The notes beneath the pieces were generated by a model. It saw only the letters and a program-made list of their open reading frames with translations, searched no databases and was not told where the DNA came from. DNA of 27,310 bases from 66-474 sp036759545 (GTDB lineage Bacteria; Pseudomonadota; Gammaproteobacteria; Xanthomonadales; Rhodanobacteraceae), in contig DAIOUL010000031.1 in NCBI GenBank assembly GCA_036759545.1, positions 1 through 27,310 on the forward strand, read 5' to 3'. Positions 9,712-20,212 of the stretch are shown piece after piece. The position numbers were made by a program, and so were the translations under genes. Numbering within the stretch: the first letter of the stretch is position 1; every line of letters begins with the position of its first letter.

Positions 9712-10044
9712 CTACAACTTTTCCATGGTGCACAACAACGGATGCTGATGGGCGCGCGAAAACTCGTTCACCTGGGTCACCTTGCTTTCTGCCACTTCGC
9801 GCGTGAACACACCGCACACGCCGCGGCCGCGGGTGTGCACGTGCAACATGATCTGGGTCGCTTTCTCGCGGTTCATGTTGAAGAAGGTTTCCAGCACCGC
9901 CACCACGAATTCCATCGGCGTGTAATCGTCATTGAGCAGCACGACTTGAAAAAGCGGCGGACGCGCGGTTTCCGGCTTGGCCGTTTCCACCGCCACGCCA
10001 TGTTCGGGTTCGTTTTCGGGATCGCGTCTCTTGGTTGGGGCCAT
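9712..10044 (-). CDS. clpS: ATP-dependent Clp protease adaptor ClpS
   Basis: A 110-residue adaptor that recognises N-degron substrates (N-terminal Phe, Leu, Trp, Tyr) and hands them to ClpA. A flexible charged N-terminal tail of about 30 residues precedes the core. The core has the signature LNDDYTPMEFVVAVLE, with the degron-contacting NDD and TPMEFV, then HTRGRGVCGVFTREVAE. It is located directly before clpA on the same strand, so the two are almost surely an operon. The ATG at 10044 has no clear Shine-Dalgarno. Confidence 0.97.
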   Translation of the reverse strand: MAPTKRRDPENEPEHGVAVETAKPETARPPLFQVVLLNDDYTPMEFVVAVLETFFNMNREKATQIMLHVHTRGRGVCGVFTREVAESKVTQVNEFSRAHQHPLLCTMEKL

Positions 10045-10189
10045 TTTTCAACGAAGTTCGTCCTCGGCCGCAGTATACGCCGCGCTTTTGTTGAAAGTGC
10101 GGCCACGGACGGCCGCTCTTTGATCTTCGCGATCAAGGATGATCGCAAAACCTGAAGGACGCGCGAGGTGAACTGCATCCGCTGTGTGA

Positions 10190-10199
10190 TGGCACAATG
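10190..10199 (+). promoter_or_regulatory. Possible -10 region for nudJ-mnmA-hflD (TGGCACAATG)
   Basis: CACAAT at 10193-10198 lies 26 bp before the nudJ ATG, within the 180-bp divergent region shared with clpS. The same ten bases stand before infA. A weak -35 candidate (TGAACT at 10169-10174) lies 18 bp upstream. nudJ has no visible Shine-Dalgarno, so a short leader would be expected from this promoter. Confidence 0.3.
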
Positions 10200-10224
10200 A
10201 CATGCTTTCAACTGCCGTCATCCG

Positions 10225-10719
10225 ATGTCTCCCTCCAGCCTTGACACCGCCAACGAAACGATCTGGCGTCCGCACGTCACCGTCGCGTGTGTGGTACACC
10301 AGCACGGCCGCTTCCTGATGGTCGAAGAAGACGTGCGTGGACAGGTGCTGTTCAATCAGCCCGCCGGACACCTCGAACCTGGTGAAAGCCTGCTGCAAGC
10401 CGCGTGCCGCGAGACGCTCGAGGAAACCGGCTGGGAAGTCGAGCCGCAGGACTTCATCGGCGCGCGCCAGTACCTGAGCCCCGAGCACGATGCGCAGATC
10501 GTGCGCTTCGCCTTTGCCGCGAAGCCGTTGCGTCACCATGCCGAGCTTCCGCTCGACCACGGTGTATTGAAAGCGCACTGGCTGGAGTACGGCGAAATTG
10601 TGGAACTCGGCGAGCGTCTGCGCAGTCCGCTGGTCCTTACGACGCTGGACGACTGGCTGGCCGGCGCGCGCTGGCCGCTGTCGCTGGTGGGGGGGACCGT
10701 TTTGCACGGAGAGCGTTGA
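10225..10719 (+). CDS. nudJ: Nudix hydrolase, NudJ type
   Basis: A 164-residue Nudix protein. The Nudix box G48-x5-E54-x7-R62-E63-x-x-E66-E67-x-G69 (GHLEPGESLLQAACRETLEE) is intact, so it should bind Mg2+ and hydrolyse a nucleoside diphosphate derivative. E. coli NudJ acts on thiamine pyrophosphates and nucleoside di/triphosphates and is encoded directly before mnmA, exactly as here. That synteny is the main reason for the symbol. The gene stops one base before the mnmA start. No Shine-Dalgarno is seen before its ATG. Confidence 0.9.
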   Translation: MSPSSLDTANETIWRPHVTVACVVHQHGRFLMVEEDVRGQVLFNQPAGHLEPGESLLQAACRETLEETGWEVEPQDFIGARQYLSPEHDAQIVRFAFAAKPLRHHAELPLDHGVLKAHWLEYGEIVELGERLRSPLVLTTLDDWLAGARWPLSLVGGTVLHGER

Positions 10720-10720
10720 C

Positions 10721-11818
10721 GTGCACGTGCTCGTGGGCCTTTCCGGCGGCGTGGATTCCGCGGCCGCCGCGTTGCTGCTGAAACGCGCCGGCGATGACAT
10801 CGCCGGCATGTTCATGCAGAACTGGGAAGACGATGAACCCGATTCGGCCTGCCGCGCGGACGAGGACCGCAAGGATGCGCTCGCGGTGTGCGCGAAGTTG
10901 GGCATTCCGTTCCATGCGCGCAACTTCGCTGCCGAGTACCGCGAGCGCGTGTTCGCGCATTTCCTCTCCGAGTACCGCGCCGGCCGCACACCGAACCCGG
11001 ACGTGCTGTGCAATCGCGAAATCAAGTTCCGTACCTTCCTCGATGCCGCGCGCGAACTTGGTGCTTCGATGATCGCGACCGGACACTATGCGCGGGTGGC
11101 GCATGAACACGGCCGATACAAATTGCTGCGTGCCCTCGATACGGACAAGGATCAGACCTACTTCCTGCATGCGCTGGATCAGGAGCAACTCGGTGCTGCG
11201 CAGTTTCCGCTGGGCGAGCTGCGCAAGCCCCAGGTGCGCGCGCTGGCGCGCGAGGCGGGTTTCGTCGTTCACGACAAGAAGGACTCCACCGGCATCTGCT
11301 TCATCGGTGAGCGCGATTTTCGCGCATTTCTTTCCAGATACCTGCCCGCGCAACCCGGCGAGCTGCGCACGCCGGAAGGAGAAGTGCTGGGGGAGCACCA
11401 CGGCGCGATGTTTTACACGCCCGGCCAGCGCACGGGATTGCGCATCGGCGGCCGCGCGGGCAGAGCAGGCGAGCCGTGGTATGTGGCCGGCAAAGATGTC
11501 GAAAAGAACATCGTGTACGTGGCGCAAGGTGCGCAGAATCGATGGCTGATGTCCAGCGCCTTGTTTGCCGACAATATGCATTGGATTTCGGGCACCCCAC
11601 CGGCATTGCCCCTGCGTTGCGAAGCCATGACGCGCTACCGCCAAGCACCACAGGCCTGCGAAGTAGTACAGGCGGATAAAGGTATAAACGTCTGTTTCGA
11701 TTCCATGCAGCGCGCCGTGGCTCCGGGCCAGTCGGTGGTGTTCTATGCCGGCAATGAATGTCTGGGCGGGGGCGTTATCGTCTCCACCGACGCGCCCACG
11801 GACGGTTGGACGTCATGA
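10721..11818 (+). CDS. mnmA: tRNA 2-thiouridylase MnmA
   Basis: A 365-residue enzyme that puts the 2-thio group on U34 of tRNA Lys, Glu and Gln, using ATP and a relayed persulfide. The PP-loop SGGVDS is at residues 8-13. The catalytic cysteines are Cys97 (NPDVLCNREIKF) and Cys193 (STGICFIGERDF), with GHYAR at 121-125 and KDQTYFL at 143-149. The start is GTG 10721, with GGAGAG 7 bp upstream at the end of nudJ. Earlier in-frame codons overlap nudJ and are not conserved. The stop overlaps the hflD start by 4 bp. Confidence 0.97.
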   Translation: MHVLVGLSGGVDSAAAALLLKRAGDDIAGMFMQNWEDDEPDSACRADEDRKDALAVCAKLGIPFHARNFAAEYRERVFAHFLSEYRAGRTPNPDVLCNREIKFRTFLDAARELGASMIATGHYARVAHEHGRYKLLRALDTDKDQTYFLHALDQEQLGAAQFPLGELRKPQVRALAREAGFVVHDKKDSTGICFIGERDFRAFLSRYLPAQPGELRTPEGEVLGEHHGAMFYTPGQRTGLRIGGRAGRAGEPWYVAGKDVEKNIVYVAQGAQNRWLMSSALFADNMHWISGTPPALPLRCEAMTRYRQAPQACEVVQADKGINVCFDSMQRAVAPGQSVVFYAGNECLGGGVIVSTDAPTDGWTS

Positions 11819-12438
11819 ACGAGGCGCGCGTGATCGCTCTCGGCGGTCTGTTCCAGGCGGTGTCGCTGGTGCGCTCGCTGGCAACGGAGGGCGATTGCGA
11901 CAGCACCGCATTCGAGACTTGCATGTCCAGTGTGTTCAAGCTGGAAAGCCAGAGCGTGGCCGACGTGTATGGCGGTGTCGCCAACGTCTCCGACGGACTG
12001 CGCGCCATGGTGGCTCAGATCGACGGACACGGGCGCGATCCGGCACTGCTGCGGATCGTGTTCGCGATCCTGCGGCTGGAGCGCTCGCTGCGCCGGCATC
12101 CCGCCGTGGCGGACTCGCTGCAGCAGGGCCTGCAAGGCATGCAGCGGCAACTGCTGCATTTCGGCCCCACCCACCCGAACGTGGTCGCGCGCGCAGCCGA
12201 TCTCTATTCGGAAAATCTTTCCGGCTTGCGGCCGCGCGTGATGGTCGTCGGCAACCCGCTGTACCTGCACCAGCCGGTACAGGTGCAGCGTATCCGCGCA
12301 TTGCTGTTGGCCGCAGTACGCGCGGCGGTACTGTGGCGCCAGCTCGGCGGCCGCCGCTGGCACTTGCTGCTGCGGCCGCGCCGCGAGGCGATGCTGGCGC
12401 GCGGCATGCTGACGCGCTGCACGCTGAACGGCATCTAG
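11815..12438 (+). CDS. hflD: High-frequency lysogenization protein HflD homolog
   Basis: A 207-residue, mostly helical protein with the HflD/YcfC pattern: RVIALGGLFQAVSLVRSLA at the start, then FKLESQSVADVYGG, and the C-terminal LLLAAVRAAVLWRQLGG...RR. In E. coli HflD is a membrane-associated protein that binds lambda CII and inhibits it; its normal cellular role is not settled. It overlaps mnmA by ATGA, the same order as in E. coli, but the usual next gene purB is absent. Its stop codon is directly followed by the stop of the convergent clcA-like gene, with no base between and no terminator. Confidence 0.92.
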   Translation: MNEARVIALGGLFQAVSLVRSLATEGDCDSTAFETCMSSVFKLESQSVADVYGGVANVSDGLRAMVAQIDGHGRDPALLRIVFAILRLERSLRRHPAVADSLQQGLQGMQRQLLHFGPTHPNVVARAADLYSENLSGLRPRVMVVGNPLYLHQPVQVQRIRALLLAAVRAAVLWRQLGGRRWHLLLRPRREAMLARGMLTRCTLNGI

Positions 12439-14250
12439 TCAGATACTGCTGCGAAAGATCCGCTCGCGCACCTTCTCTTCGTGGTGGTAGTGCGTGTACG
12501 GCTTCAGCAGATCGTAACGCGTGACGATGCCGAGCAGCGCGCGCGTGTGCGTGTCCACCACCGGGATGCGCTCCAGTTTCTCCACCGCCGCGCGGATCGC
12601 CACGCTCTGGCAGCTTTCATCCGGAAATGCCACCACCGGCTCCTTGTGCATCACTTCCGCCAGCGTCTTTTCGCCGGAAGGATCCTCCTCGCGCAGGCGC
12701 AGCAGATCCTGGCGCGTGATCACGTTGATCAGCGCGCCGCCCTCGTCCAGCACCGGATAGGCGCGATATTTCTGGTCGACGCCGAAATAGCGCTCGGCGG
12801 TTTCGCGCAAGCTGGTGCTGCCCGGAATCGTCATGATCTGCGCAGCCGTCGTCATCACCTCTTTCACCGGGGTCAGTTCCAGCCGGTTGACCGAATATTC
12901 GCGGAAAATCTGGAAGCCACGCCGCGCAACCTTTTCGGTGAGGATCGAACGCTTCATCAGGAACACGCTGACGCAATACGCCGCGATGCAGGCGACCAGC
13001 AACGCGGGCAAGGCACTGGCGTTGCGCGTCAGTTCCAGCGCGAACAGGATCGCGGTGAACGGCATGCGCATCATGCCGGCCAGAATCGCGCACATGCCCA
13101 GCAGCGGCCACAGCAGCGGATCGTTGCCGGGAAAGATCATCGCTTCCAGGCCGCCCAATCCTGCGCCCAGCGCCAGCAACGGCGCCAGCACGCCGCCCGA
13201 TGTGCCCGAGCCGAGATAGAGAATCCACATCAACGACTTCACGACCATGAAGACCAGGATTGCGAGTCCGACCAGTTTGCCGGTCAGCAACTGGTCGATC
13301 ACGTCGTAGCCCACGCCGAGCGCCTGCGGTTCGATCAGGCCTCCGATCACGACCGCGATCGCGCCAAGCGCGGGCCACCACATCCAATGGATCGGCAGCT
13401 TATGGAAACTGTCCTCGACGAAATAAACGGCCGAAGTGATCAGCGTGGCGAATACGCCGGCGAAGACGCCGCACACCAGCGCGAGCGCCAGGATCAGCGG
13501 ATGAATGTGGAACTGCACGTGCAGCGGAAACAAGGGGCCGGGGCCGATCAGATACGGCCGCAATGCATCGGCGACGAAACATGCGATCGCAACGGGAATC
13601 GTGCTGCGTGGGCGCCACTCGAACAACAAGAGTTCCACCGCGACCAGCGTTGCGGCGATCGGCGTGGCGAAGGTCGCCGCCATGCCGGCGCAGGCGCCCG
13701 CAACCAGCAATACGCGGCGTTCCATCGAGGTGAGATAGAACGCCTGCCCGATCAGCGAGCCGACCGCGCCGCCGGTCATGATGATCGGACCTTCCGCGCC
13801 GAACGGGCCACCGGTGCCGATGGCGATGGCGGCCGAGATCGGTTTCAGGATCGCCACCTTCGCCATCATCTTGCTCTGGCGGAACAGGATCGCTTCCAGC
13901 GCTTCGGGGATGCCGTGACCACGGATGCGGTCGGTGCCGTAGCGCGCCATCAAACCGATGATCAATGCCCCGACGATCGGCGCCGCAAGAATCGCCCACC
14001 ACGGCGGGTGCAGCGACGCGGGCGACGCGAACGCGAACGACCACCGTCCGGCGAAGGCGATGTGCGTCACCAAGCCGATCGCGCGATACAACAGCCACGC
14101 CACAACCGCCGCCGCCGCGCCGATGAACACCGCGACGAAGGACAGTTTCAGAATGGAGACGCTGGGGCGGAAATCGCTCTCGGTGAGGCTTTCGATCTTC
14201 CATCGCTCGTAGCGGCGGCGGAAGAAAGGCGCGAGGGCAGACATGGGCAT
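12439..14250 (-). CDS. CLC-type chloride channel/transporter with C-terminal CBS pair
   Basis: A 603-residue inner-membrane protein with many hydrophobic helices (about 30-440) and two CBS domains (about 460-590) that usually bind adenine nucleotides. Anion-pathway motifs: GHGIPE (111-116), GAEGP with the gating glutamate E153, and GSGTSGGVLAP (347-357). By eye alignment with E. coli ClcA, helix H reads FATPIAATLVAVELLL, which puts Leu207 where E. coli has the proton glutamate E203. E206 matches E202. That leaves exchanger versus channel mode open. GHG in place of GSG is usual in the CBS-containing branch. The ATG at 14250 has no clear Shine-Dalgarno; ATG 14244 is an alternative. It is divergent from acnA. 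Confidence 0.92.
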   Translation of the reverse strand: MPMSALAPFFRRRYERWKIESLTESDFRPSVSILKLSFVAVFIGAAAAVVAWLLYRAIGLVTHIAFAGRWSFAFASPASLHPPWWAILAAPIVGALIIGLMARYGTDRIRGHGIPEALEAILFRQSKMMAKVAILKPISAAIAIGTGGPFGAEGPIIMTGGAVGSLIGQAFYLTSMERRVLLVAGACAGMAATFATPIAATLVAVELLLFEWRPRSTIPVAIACFVADALRPYLIGPGPLFPLHVQFHIHPLILALALVCGVFAGVFATLITSAVYFVEDSFHKLPIHWMWWPALGAIAVVIGGLIEPQALGVGYDVIDQLLTGKLVGLAILVFMVVKSLMWILYLGSGTSGGVLAPLLALGAGLGGLEAMIFPGNDPLLWPLLGMCAILAGMMRMPFTAILFALELTRNASALPALLVACIAAYCVSVFLMKRSILTEKVARRGFQIFREYSVNRLELTPVKEVMTTAAQIMTIPGSTSLRETAERYFGVDQKYRAYPVLDEGGALINVITRQDLLRLREEDPSGEKTLAEVMHKEPVVAFPDESCQSVAIRAAVEKLERIPVVDTHTRALLGIVTRYDLLKPYTHYHHEEKVRERIFRSSI

Positions 14251-14350
14251 TCAATGTAGCGATTCGCTCGCGCGAATGCCATCCCGCAGAGTTGAAGCCG
14301 ATCACAGGCAGCTTGCAAGCATTTGCGTCGCGAAGGCTACCCGTTTGCGC

Positions 14351-14356
14351 GATAAT
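14351..14356 (+). promoter_or_regulatory. Possible -10 hexamer for acnA (GATAAT)
   Basis: GATAAT matches the -10 consensus in five of six bases and lies 49 bp upstream of the acnA start, in the 155-bp divergent region with the CLC gene. No matching -35 at 16-18 bp is seen; TTGCGT at 14323 is 22 bp away. Confidence is low. Confidence 0.3.
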
Positions 14357-14405
14357 CGGCGGCTGACCACGCCGCGTTCGCGCGGTTGCACCAGGAGAAA
14401 ACCGC

Positions 14406-17147
<2,742 letters not shown>

Positions 17148-17153
17148 CGCTAT

Positions 17154-17343
17154 AACGTCGTCATTCCGGGGCCGCCTTCGGTTTGTTGGGGGCGAACCCG
17201 GAATCTGCTCTTTCATCGTTCTTGGAAAAGAGCAGATTACAAAGTCCGTCCATGGACTTTGCCCTTCGGGCCAACCTTCGGTTGTTCAGTCGTTCCAGAC
17301 TGAATTTGTCCGGATCGCCGCTGCGCGGGCGGAATGACAAGTT
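17154..17343. repeat. Multi-hairpin palindromic element with terminal inverted repeats
   Basis: The ends carry GTCATTCCG (17160-17168) and CGGAATGAC (17330-17338), extended to AACGTCGTCATTCCG and CGGAATGACAAGTT. Inside, hairpins follow almost without gaps. They are ATTCCGGG/CCCGGAAT (17163-17204), a perfect 12-bp AATCTGCTCTTT/AAAGAGCAGATT (17202-17213/17227-17238), AAAGTCC/GGACTTT (17241-17260), GCCC/GGGC (17261-17271), CAACC/GGTTG (17272-17284), TTCAGTC/GACTGAA (17285-17304) and CGCC/GGCG (17316-17331). It fills the whole space between acnA and the lipoprotein pseudogene. The form is that of a composite interspersed repeat (REP/BIME- or MITE-like). No T-run follows, so it is not a simple terminator. 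Only one copy is in the window. Confidence 0.8.
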
Positions 17344-17347
17344 GTGG

Positions 17348-17799
17348 TCAGCGCACCGGCTTCCAAGTGGCGTTGTAACAACGCCACGTGCCCGAATCCT
17401 TTCGCCACGCGGTGCTCATCGCGAACGCGTCCGCCTGATCGGGCAGCAGGCTGTCGGATTTGCCGCCGGCAAGCGTCAAGGTGAAGCGGGCGATCAGCCG
17501 TTCGCCCTGCCGTTCCATCGAAACCGGCCCGACCAGCACGCCCGTGCTGTCTTTGCGGAACGCGCGCAGGACCAGCATCTGCTTGAGGCCGCGCCGATCC
17601 AGCTCACCTTCATTGCCGATGAATCATCGCTGACCACTGCCAGTACGCCGTCCGCATCATTGTTGCGCGCAGCCGCCGCGGCTGACGCGATCGCCTGGCG
17701 CACCTGCTCCTCGTCCGGCGCGCGATGGCACGCGCCGAGGGCGACGCATGCGAGCATGGCGAGCGCCACGATCGAGTGTTTGGTGAATGCGCGAACCAT
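17348..17799 (-). pseudogene. Small lipoprotein gene disrupted by a single-base frameshift
   Basis: The start at ATG 17799 gives MVRAFTKHSIVALAMLACVA followed by LGACHRAPDEEQ, a lipoprotein signal with lipobox Cys24, then a helical stretch QAIASAAAAARNNDADGVLAVVSDD. Around 17622-17625 the frame breaks. Adding one A to the plus-strand TGAATCATCG restores DDFIGNEGELDRRGLKQM and joins it to the second frame, MLVLRAFRKDSTG...VSMERQ, ending STAWRKDSGTWRCYNATWKPVR. The joined protein would have about 150 residues and resembles a xanthomonad lipoprotein family with an NTF2/Cif-like fold. Both halves keep coding character, so the lesion is recent or a sequencing error. It is divergent from fadD. Confidence 0.8.
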
Positions 17800-17830
17800 C
17801 CGCCTGTCCCAGGCCACGTTGCAATGCAGC

Positions 17831-17858
17831 TTGCCATTTTTCGCGTGCGTGCTCCAAT
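17831..17858 (+). promoter_or_regulatory. Possible sigma70 promoter for the acyl-CoA synthetase gene
   Basis: TTGCCA (17831-17836, five of six to the -35 consensus) is 16 bp from TCCAAT (17853-17858, four of six to -10). Transcription would begin near 17865, about 37 bases before ATG 17902. This supports that ATG over the in-frame ATGs at 17866 and 17872. Confidence 0.35.
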
Positions 17859-17901
17859 CGCGCGAATGAGCATGACCGCTGATCCACGCGCGGGGGACAC
17901 G

Positions 17902-19635
17902 ATGGGCGACAGCAGCGAACGTCCGTGGCTGACACAGTACCCGCCGGGCGTGCCGGCTGAAATCGACGTCAATGCCTACGCTTCGGTCGTCTCGATTTTC
18001 GAGGAAGCTTGCACGCGCTACGCGAATAACACGGCGTTCACCAGTTTCGGAGCCACGCTGGACTACGCCGACCTCGACCGCCTCAGCGCCAACTTCGCCG
18101 CATTTCTCGCGAACAAATGGAAGCTGGGCAAAGGCGATCGCGTCGCGATCATGCTGCCGAACCTGCTGCAGTATCCGGTGGCGCTGTTCGGCGCCTTGCG
18201 CGCCGGCTGCACCGTGGTCAACGTCAATCCGCTTTACACCGCACGCGAACTGGAGCACCAGTTGCGCGATTCGGGCGCGAAAGCGATCGTGGTGCTGGAA
18301 AACTTCGCCTCCACATTGGCCAGCGTGCTGCACGAAACCCCGGTCGAACACGTGCTGGTGACGTCGATCGGAGACCTGCTGGGTTTTCCCAAAGGACCGC
18401 TGATGAGTTTCGCGGTTCGGCACGTGAAGAAGATGGTGCCGCGCTGGTCCCTCCCCGGACACGTTCCATTCCGCGATGCGCTGAAGGCCGGCGCGCGTGG
18501 CGCCGCGCCACGCGTAATGCTCGGCCATGACGATATCGCTTTCCTGCAGTACACCGGCGGCACGACGGGCGTTGCCAAGGGCGCGATGCTCACGCACGGC
18601 AACATGGTCGCGAACATGCTGCAGGTGCATGCCTGGATCGGCGGATCGCTGCAGGCCGGCAAGGAAGTCGCAATCGCGGCGCTGCCCATGTACCACATCT
18701 TCGCGCTGACCGCGTGCGTCATGGTCTTCATGCGGCTCGGCGCGAACAGCGTGTTGATCACCAACCCGCGCGACATGCGCGGCTTCGTCAGGACCCTGAA
18801 GTCGGTGCCGTTCTCGATCCTGCCCGGCGTCAACACGCTATTCAACGGCCTGCTCAACACGCCGGGTTTCGATCAGCTCGACTTCTCGCATCTGCGAATC
18901 TCGCTCGGCGGCGGCATGGCCGTGCAACGTGCGGTGGCCGAGAAATGGAAGCGCGTCACCGGCTGCACCTTGCTGGAAGCCTACGGCCTGACCGAAACTT
19001 CTCCGGGCGTCTGCATCAATCCGCCCGATCTGAAGGACTACAACGGCGCGATCGGGTTGCCCCTGCCTTCCACAGACGTGAAACTGATCGATGACAGCGG
19101 CAATTCCGCAGCGCCCGGCCAGCCCGGCGAATTGTGCGTGCGCGGCCCACAGGTGATGAAGGGCTACTGGAACCGCCCCGACGAAACCGCCAAGGTGCTG
19201 GATGCGGAAGGCTGGCTGCGCACCGGCGACATCGCGCGCATGGACGAGCGCGGTTTCCTCTACATCGTGGACCGCAAGAAGGACATGATCCTGGTGTCCG
19301 GTTTCAACGTGTATCCCAACGAGATCGAGGACGTGGTCGCGCACCATCCCGGCGTGCTGGAAGTCGCGGCGATCGGCGTGCCCGACGAGCACTCGGGCGA
19401 AGTGGTGAAACTGTTCGTGGTGAAGAAGGATCCGGGGCTCACCGTCGAAGCATTGAAGAAGTATTGCCACGACGAACTGACCGGCTACAAGCGGCCCAAG
19501 TACATCGAATTCCGCGACTCGCTGCCCAAGAGCAACGTCGGCAAGATATTGCGGCGCGAATTGCGCGATGCGGAGAAGAAAAGCCGGGACCCGGGACCGG
19601 GGACCGGGGACCGGGACCGGGAAAAAGCGAATTAG
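17902..19635 (+). CDS. fadD: Long-chain fatty acid-CoA ligase (FadD type)
   Basis: A 577-residue ANL-superfamily enzyme that activates fatty acids with ATP and CoA at the inner membrane. The N terminus RPWLTQYPPGVPAEID matches FadD. The adenylate-binding P-loop YTGGTTGVAKGAML starts at residue 217, YGLTETSPG at 361, GWLRTGDIARMDE at about 436, the hinge DRKKDMILVSGFNVYPNEIED follows, and the catalytic lysine lies in PKSNVGKILRREL near the C terminus. I chose ATG 17902 because GGGGGA stands just upstream and the alignment with FadD starts here. The last 20 codons run through a G-rich tandem repeat and give KSRDPGPGTGDRDREKAN, which looks like added, non-conserved sequence. The cupin gene follows after 2 bp. 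Confidence 0.95.
   Translation: MGDSSERPWLTQYPPGVPAEIDVNAYASVVSIFEEACTRYANNTAFTSFGATLDYADLDRLSANFAAFLANKWKLGKGDRVAIMLPNLLQYPVALFGALRAGCTVVNVNPLYTARELEHQLRDSGAKAIVVLENFASTLASVLHETPVEHVLVTSIGDLLGFPKGPLMSFAVRHVKKMVPRWSLPGHVPFRDALKAGARGAAPRVMLGHDDIAFLQYTGGTTGVAKGAMLTHGNMVANMLQVHAWIGGSLQAGKEVAIAALPMYHIFALTACVMVFMRLGANSVLITNPRDMRGFVRTLKSVPFSILPGVNTLFNGLLNTPGFDQLDFSHLRISLGGGMAVQRAVAEKWKRVTGCTLLEAYGLTETSPGVCINPPDLKDYNGAIGLPLPSTDVKLIDDSGNSAAPGQPGELCVRGPQVMKGYWNRPDETAKVLDAEGWLRTGDIARMDERGFLYIVDRKKDMILVSGFNVYPNEIEDVVAHHPGVLEVAAIGVPDEHSGEVVKLFVVKKDPGLTVEALKKYCHDELTGYKRPKYIEFRDSLPKSNVGKILRRELRDAEKKSRDPGPGTGDRDREKAN
19586..19621 (+). repeat. GGGACC tandem repeat with G-quadruplex pattern
   Basis: Six G-runs (19586-88, 19593-95, 19599-602, 19606-609, 19613-615, 19619-621) are spaced by ACCC or ACC. 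At least four runs of three or more G with loops of 3-4 bases fulfil the G-quadruplex rule on the plus (coding/mRNA) strand. The repeat lies in frame inside the last codons of fadD and ends 16 bp before the cupin ATG. Confidence 0.85.
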
Positions 19636-19637
19636 CC

Positions 19638-20102
19638 ATGCCCAAGATCGATATCAAATCCGTCCGCCGCCGCGTGGGCGCGTCCTACCCTGTCCCGTTC
19701 GACCAGCCTTGCGCCTTGCGCGTTCGGCGCGCACTGGGCGATGCGGGCGGATTGCGCGACTTCGGCGTGAACCTGCTCGAGCTGCCGCCGGGCACATGGT
19801 CCAGCCAGCGGCACTGGCATTCGGACGAAGACGAATTCGTGTGGGTGCTGTCGGGCGAAGTCGTCCTGATCGACGACAGCGGCGAGACGACCCTGCACGC
19901 AGGCGATTGCGCGGCGTTCCCCAAAAACGACGGCAACGGCCACCAATTGATCAATCGTTCGAACCAGCCCGCGCTCTGCCTCGAAGCGGGCAGCCGCAGC
20001 GAAGCCGATGTCTGCACCTATTCCGACATCGACATGCGTATCGACGCACGTGATGACGTTTACACGCACAAGGACGGAGCGCCGTATCCGCGGCGAAGCT
20101 GA
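19638..20102 (+). CDS. Single-domain cupin protein
   Basis: A 154-residue protein with one cupin barrel. Motif 1 is PGTWSSQRHWHSDEDEFVWV, ending LSGE, which provides two His and a Glu for metal. Motif 2 is GDCAAFPKNDGNGHQLINRS, which provides the third His. The C terminus SDIDMRIDARDDVYTHKDGAPYP is shared with a widespread proteobacterial cupin family of unknown substrate, annotated only as cupin-domain protein. The start ATG is 2 bp after fadD, so the two are likely co-transcribed. No strong Shine-Dalgarno is seen; translation may depend on fadD. Function not recognised. Confidence 0.88.
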   Translation: MPKIDIKSVRRRVGASYPVPFDQPCALRVRRALGDAGGLRDFGVNLLELPPGTWSSQRHWHSDEDEFVWVLSGEVVLIDDSGETTLHAGDCAAFPKNDGNGHQLINRSNQPALCLEAGSRSEADVCTYSDIDMRIDARDDVYTHKDGAPYPRRS

Positions 20103-20212
20103 CGCTCGCGGTTGAACCGTGGCTGAGCGCGTGGCGCAGGGGGTACTCCCCGTCATGTAGCGTTGTGACGGGCGGGTACACCATGCGCATGGGTTCGCCA
20201 CAGGAGAAGCCC

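Noticed and set aside
12481..14259. A 592-codon plus-strand frame antisense to the CLC gene
   Set aside because: Composition dominated by Arg, His, Gln and Asp and no recognisable domain; explained as a shadow of a well-supported gene.
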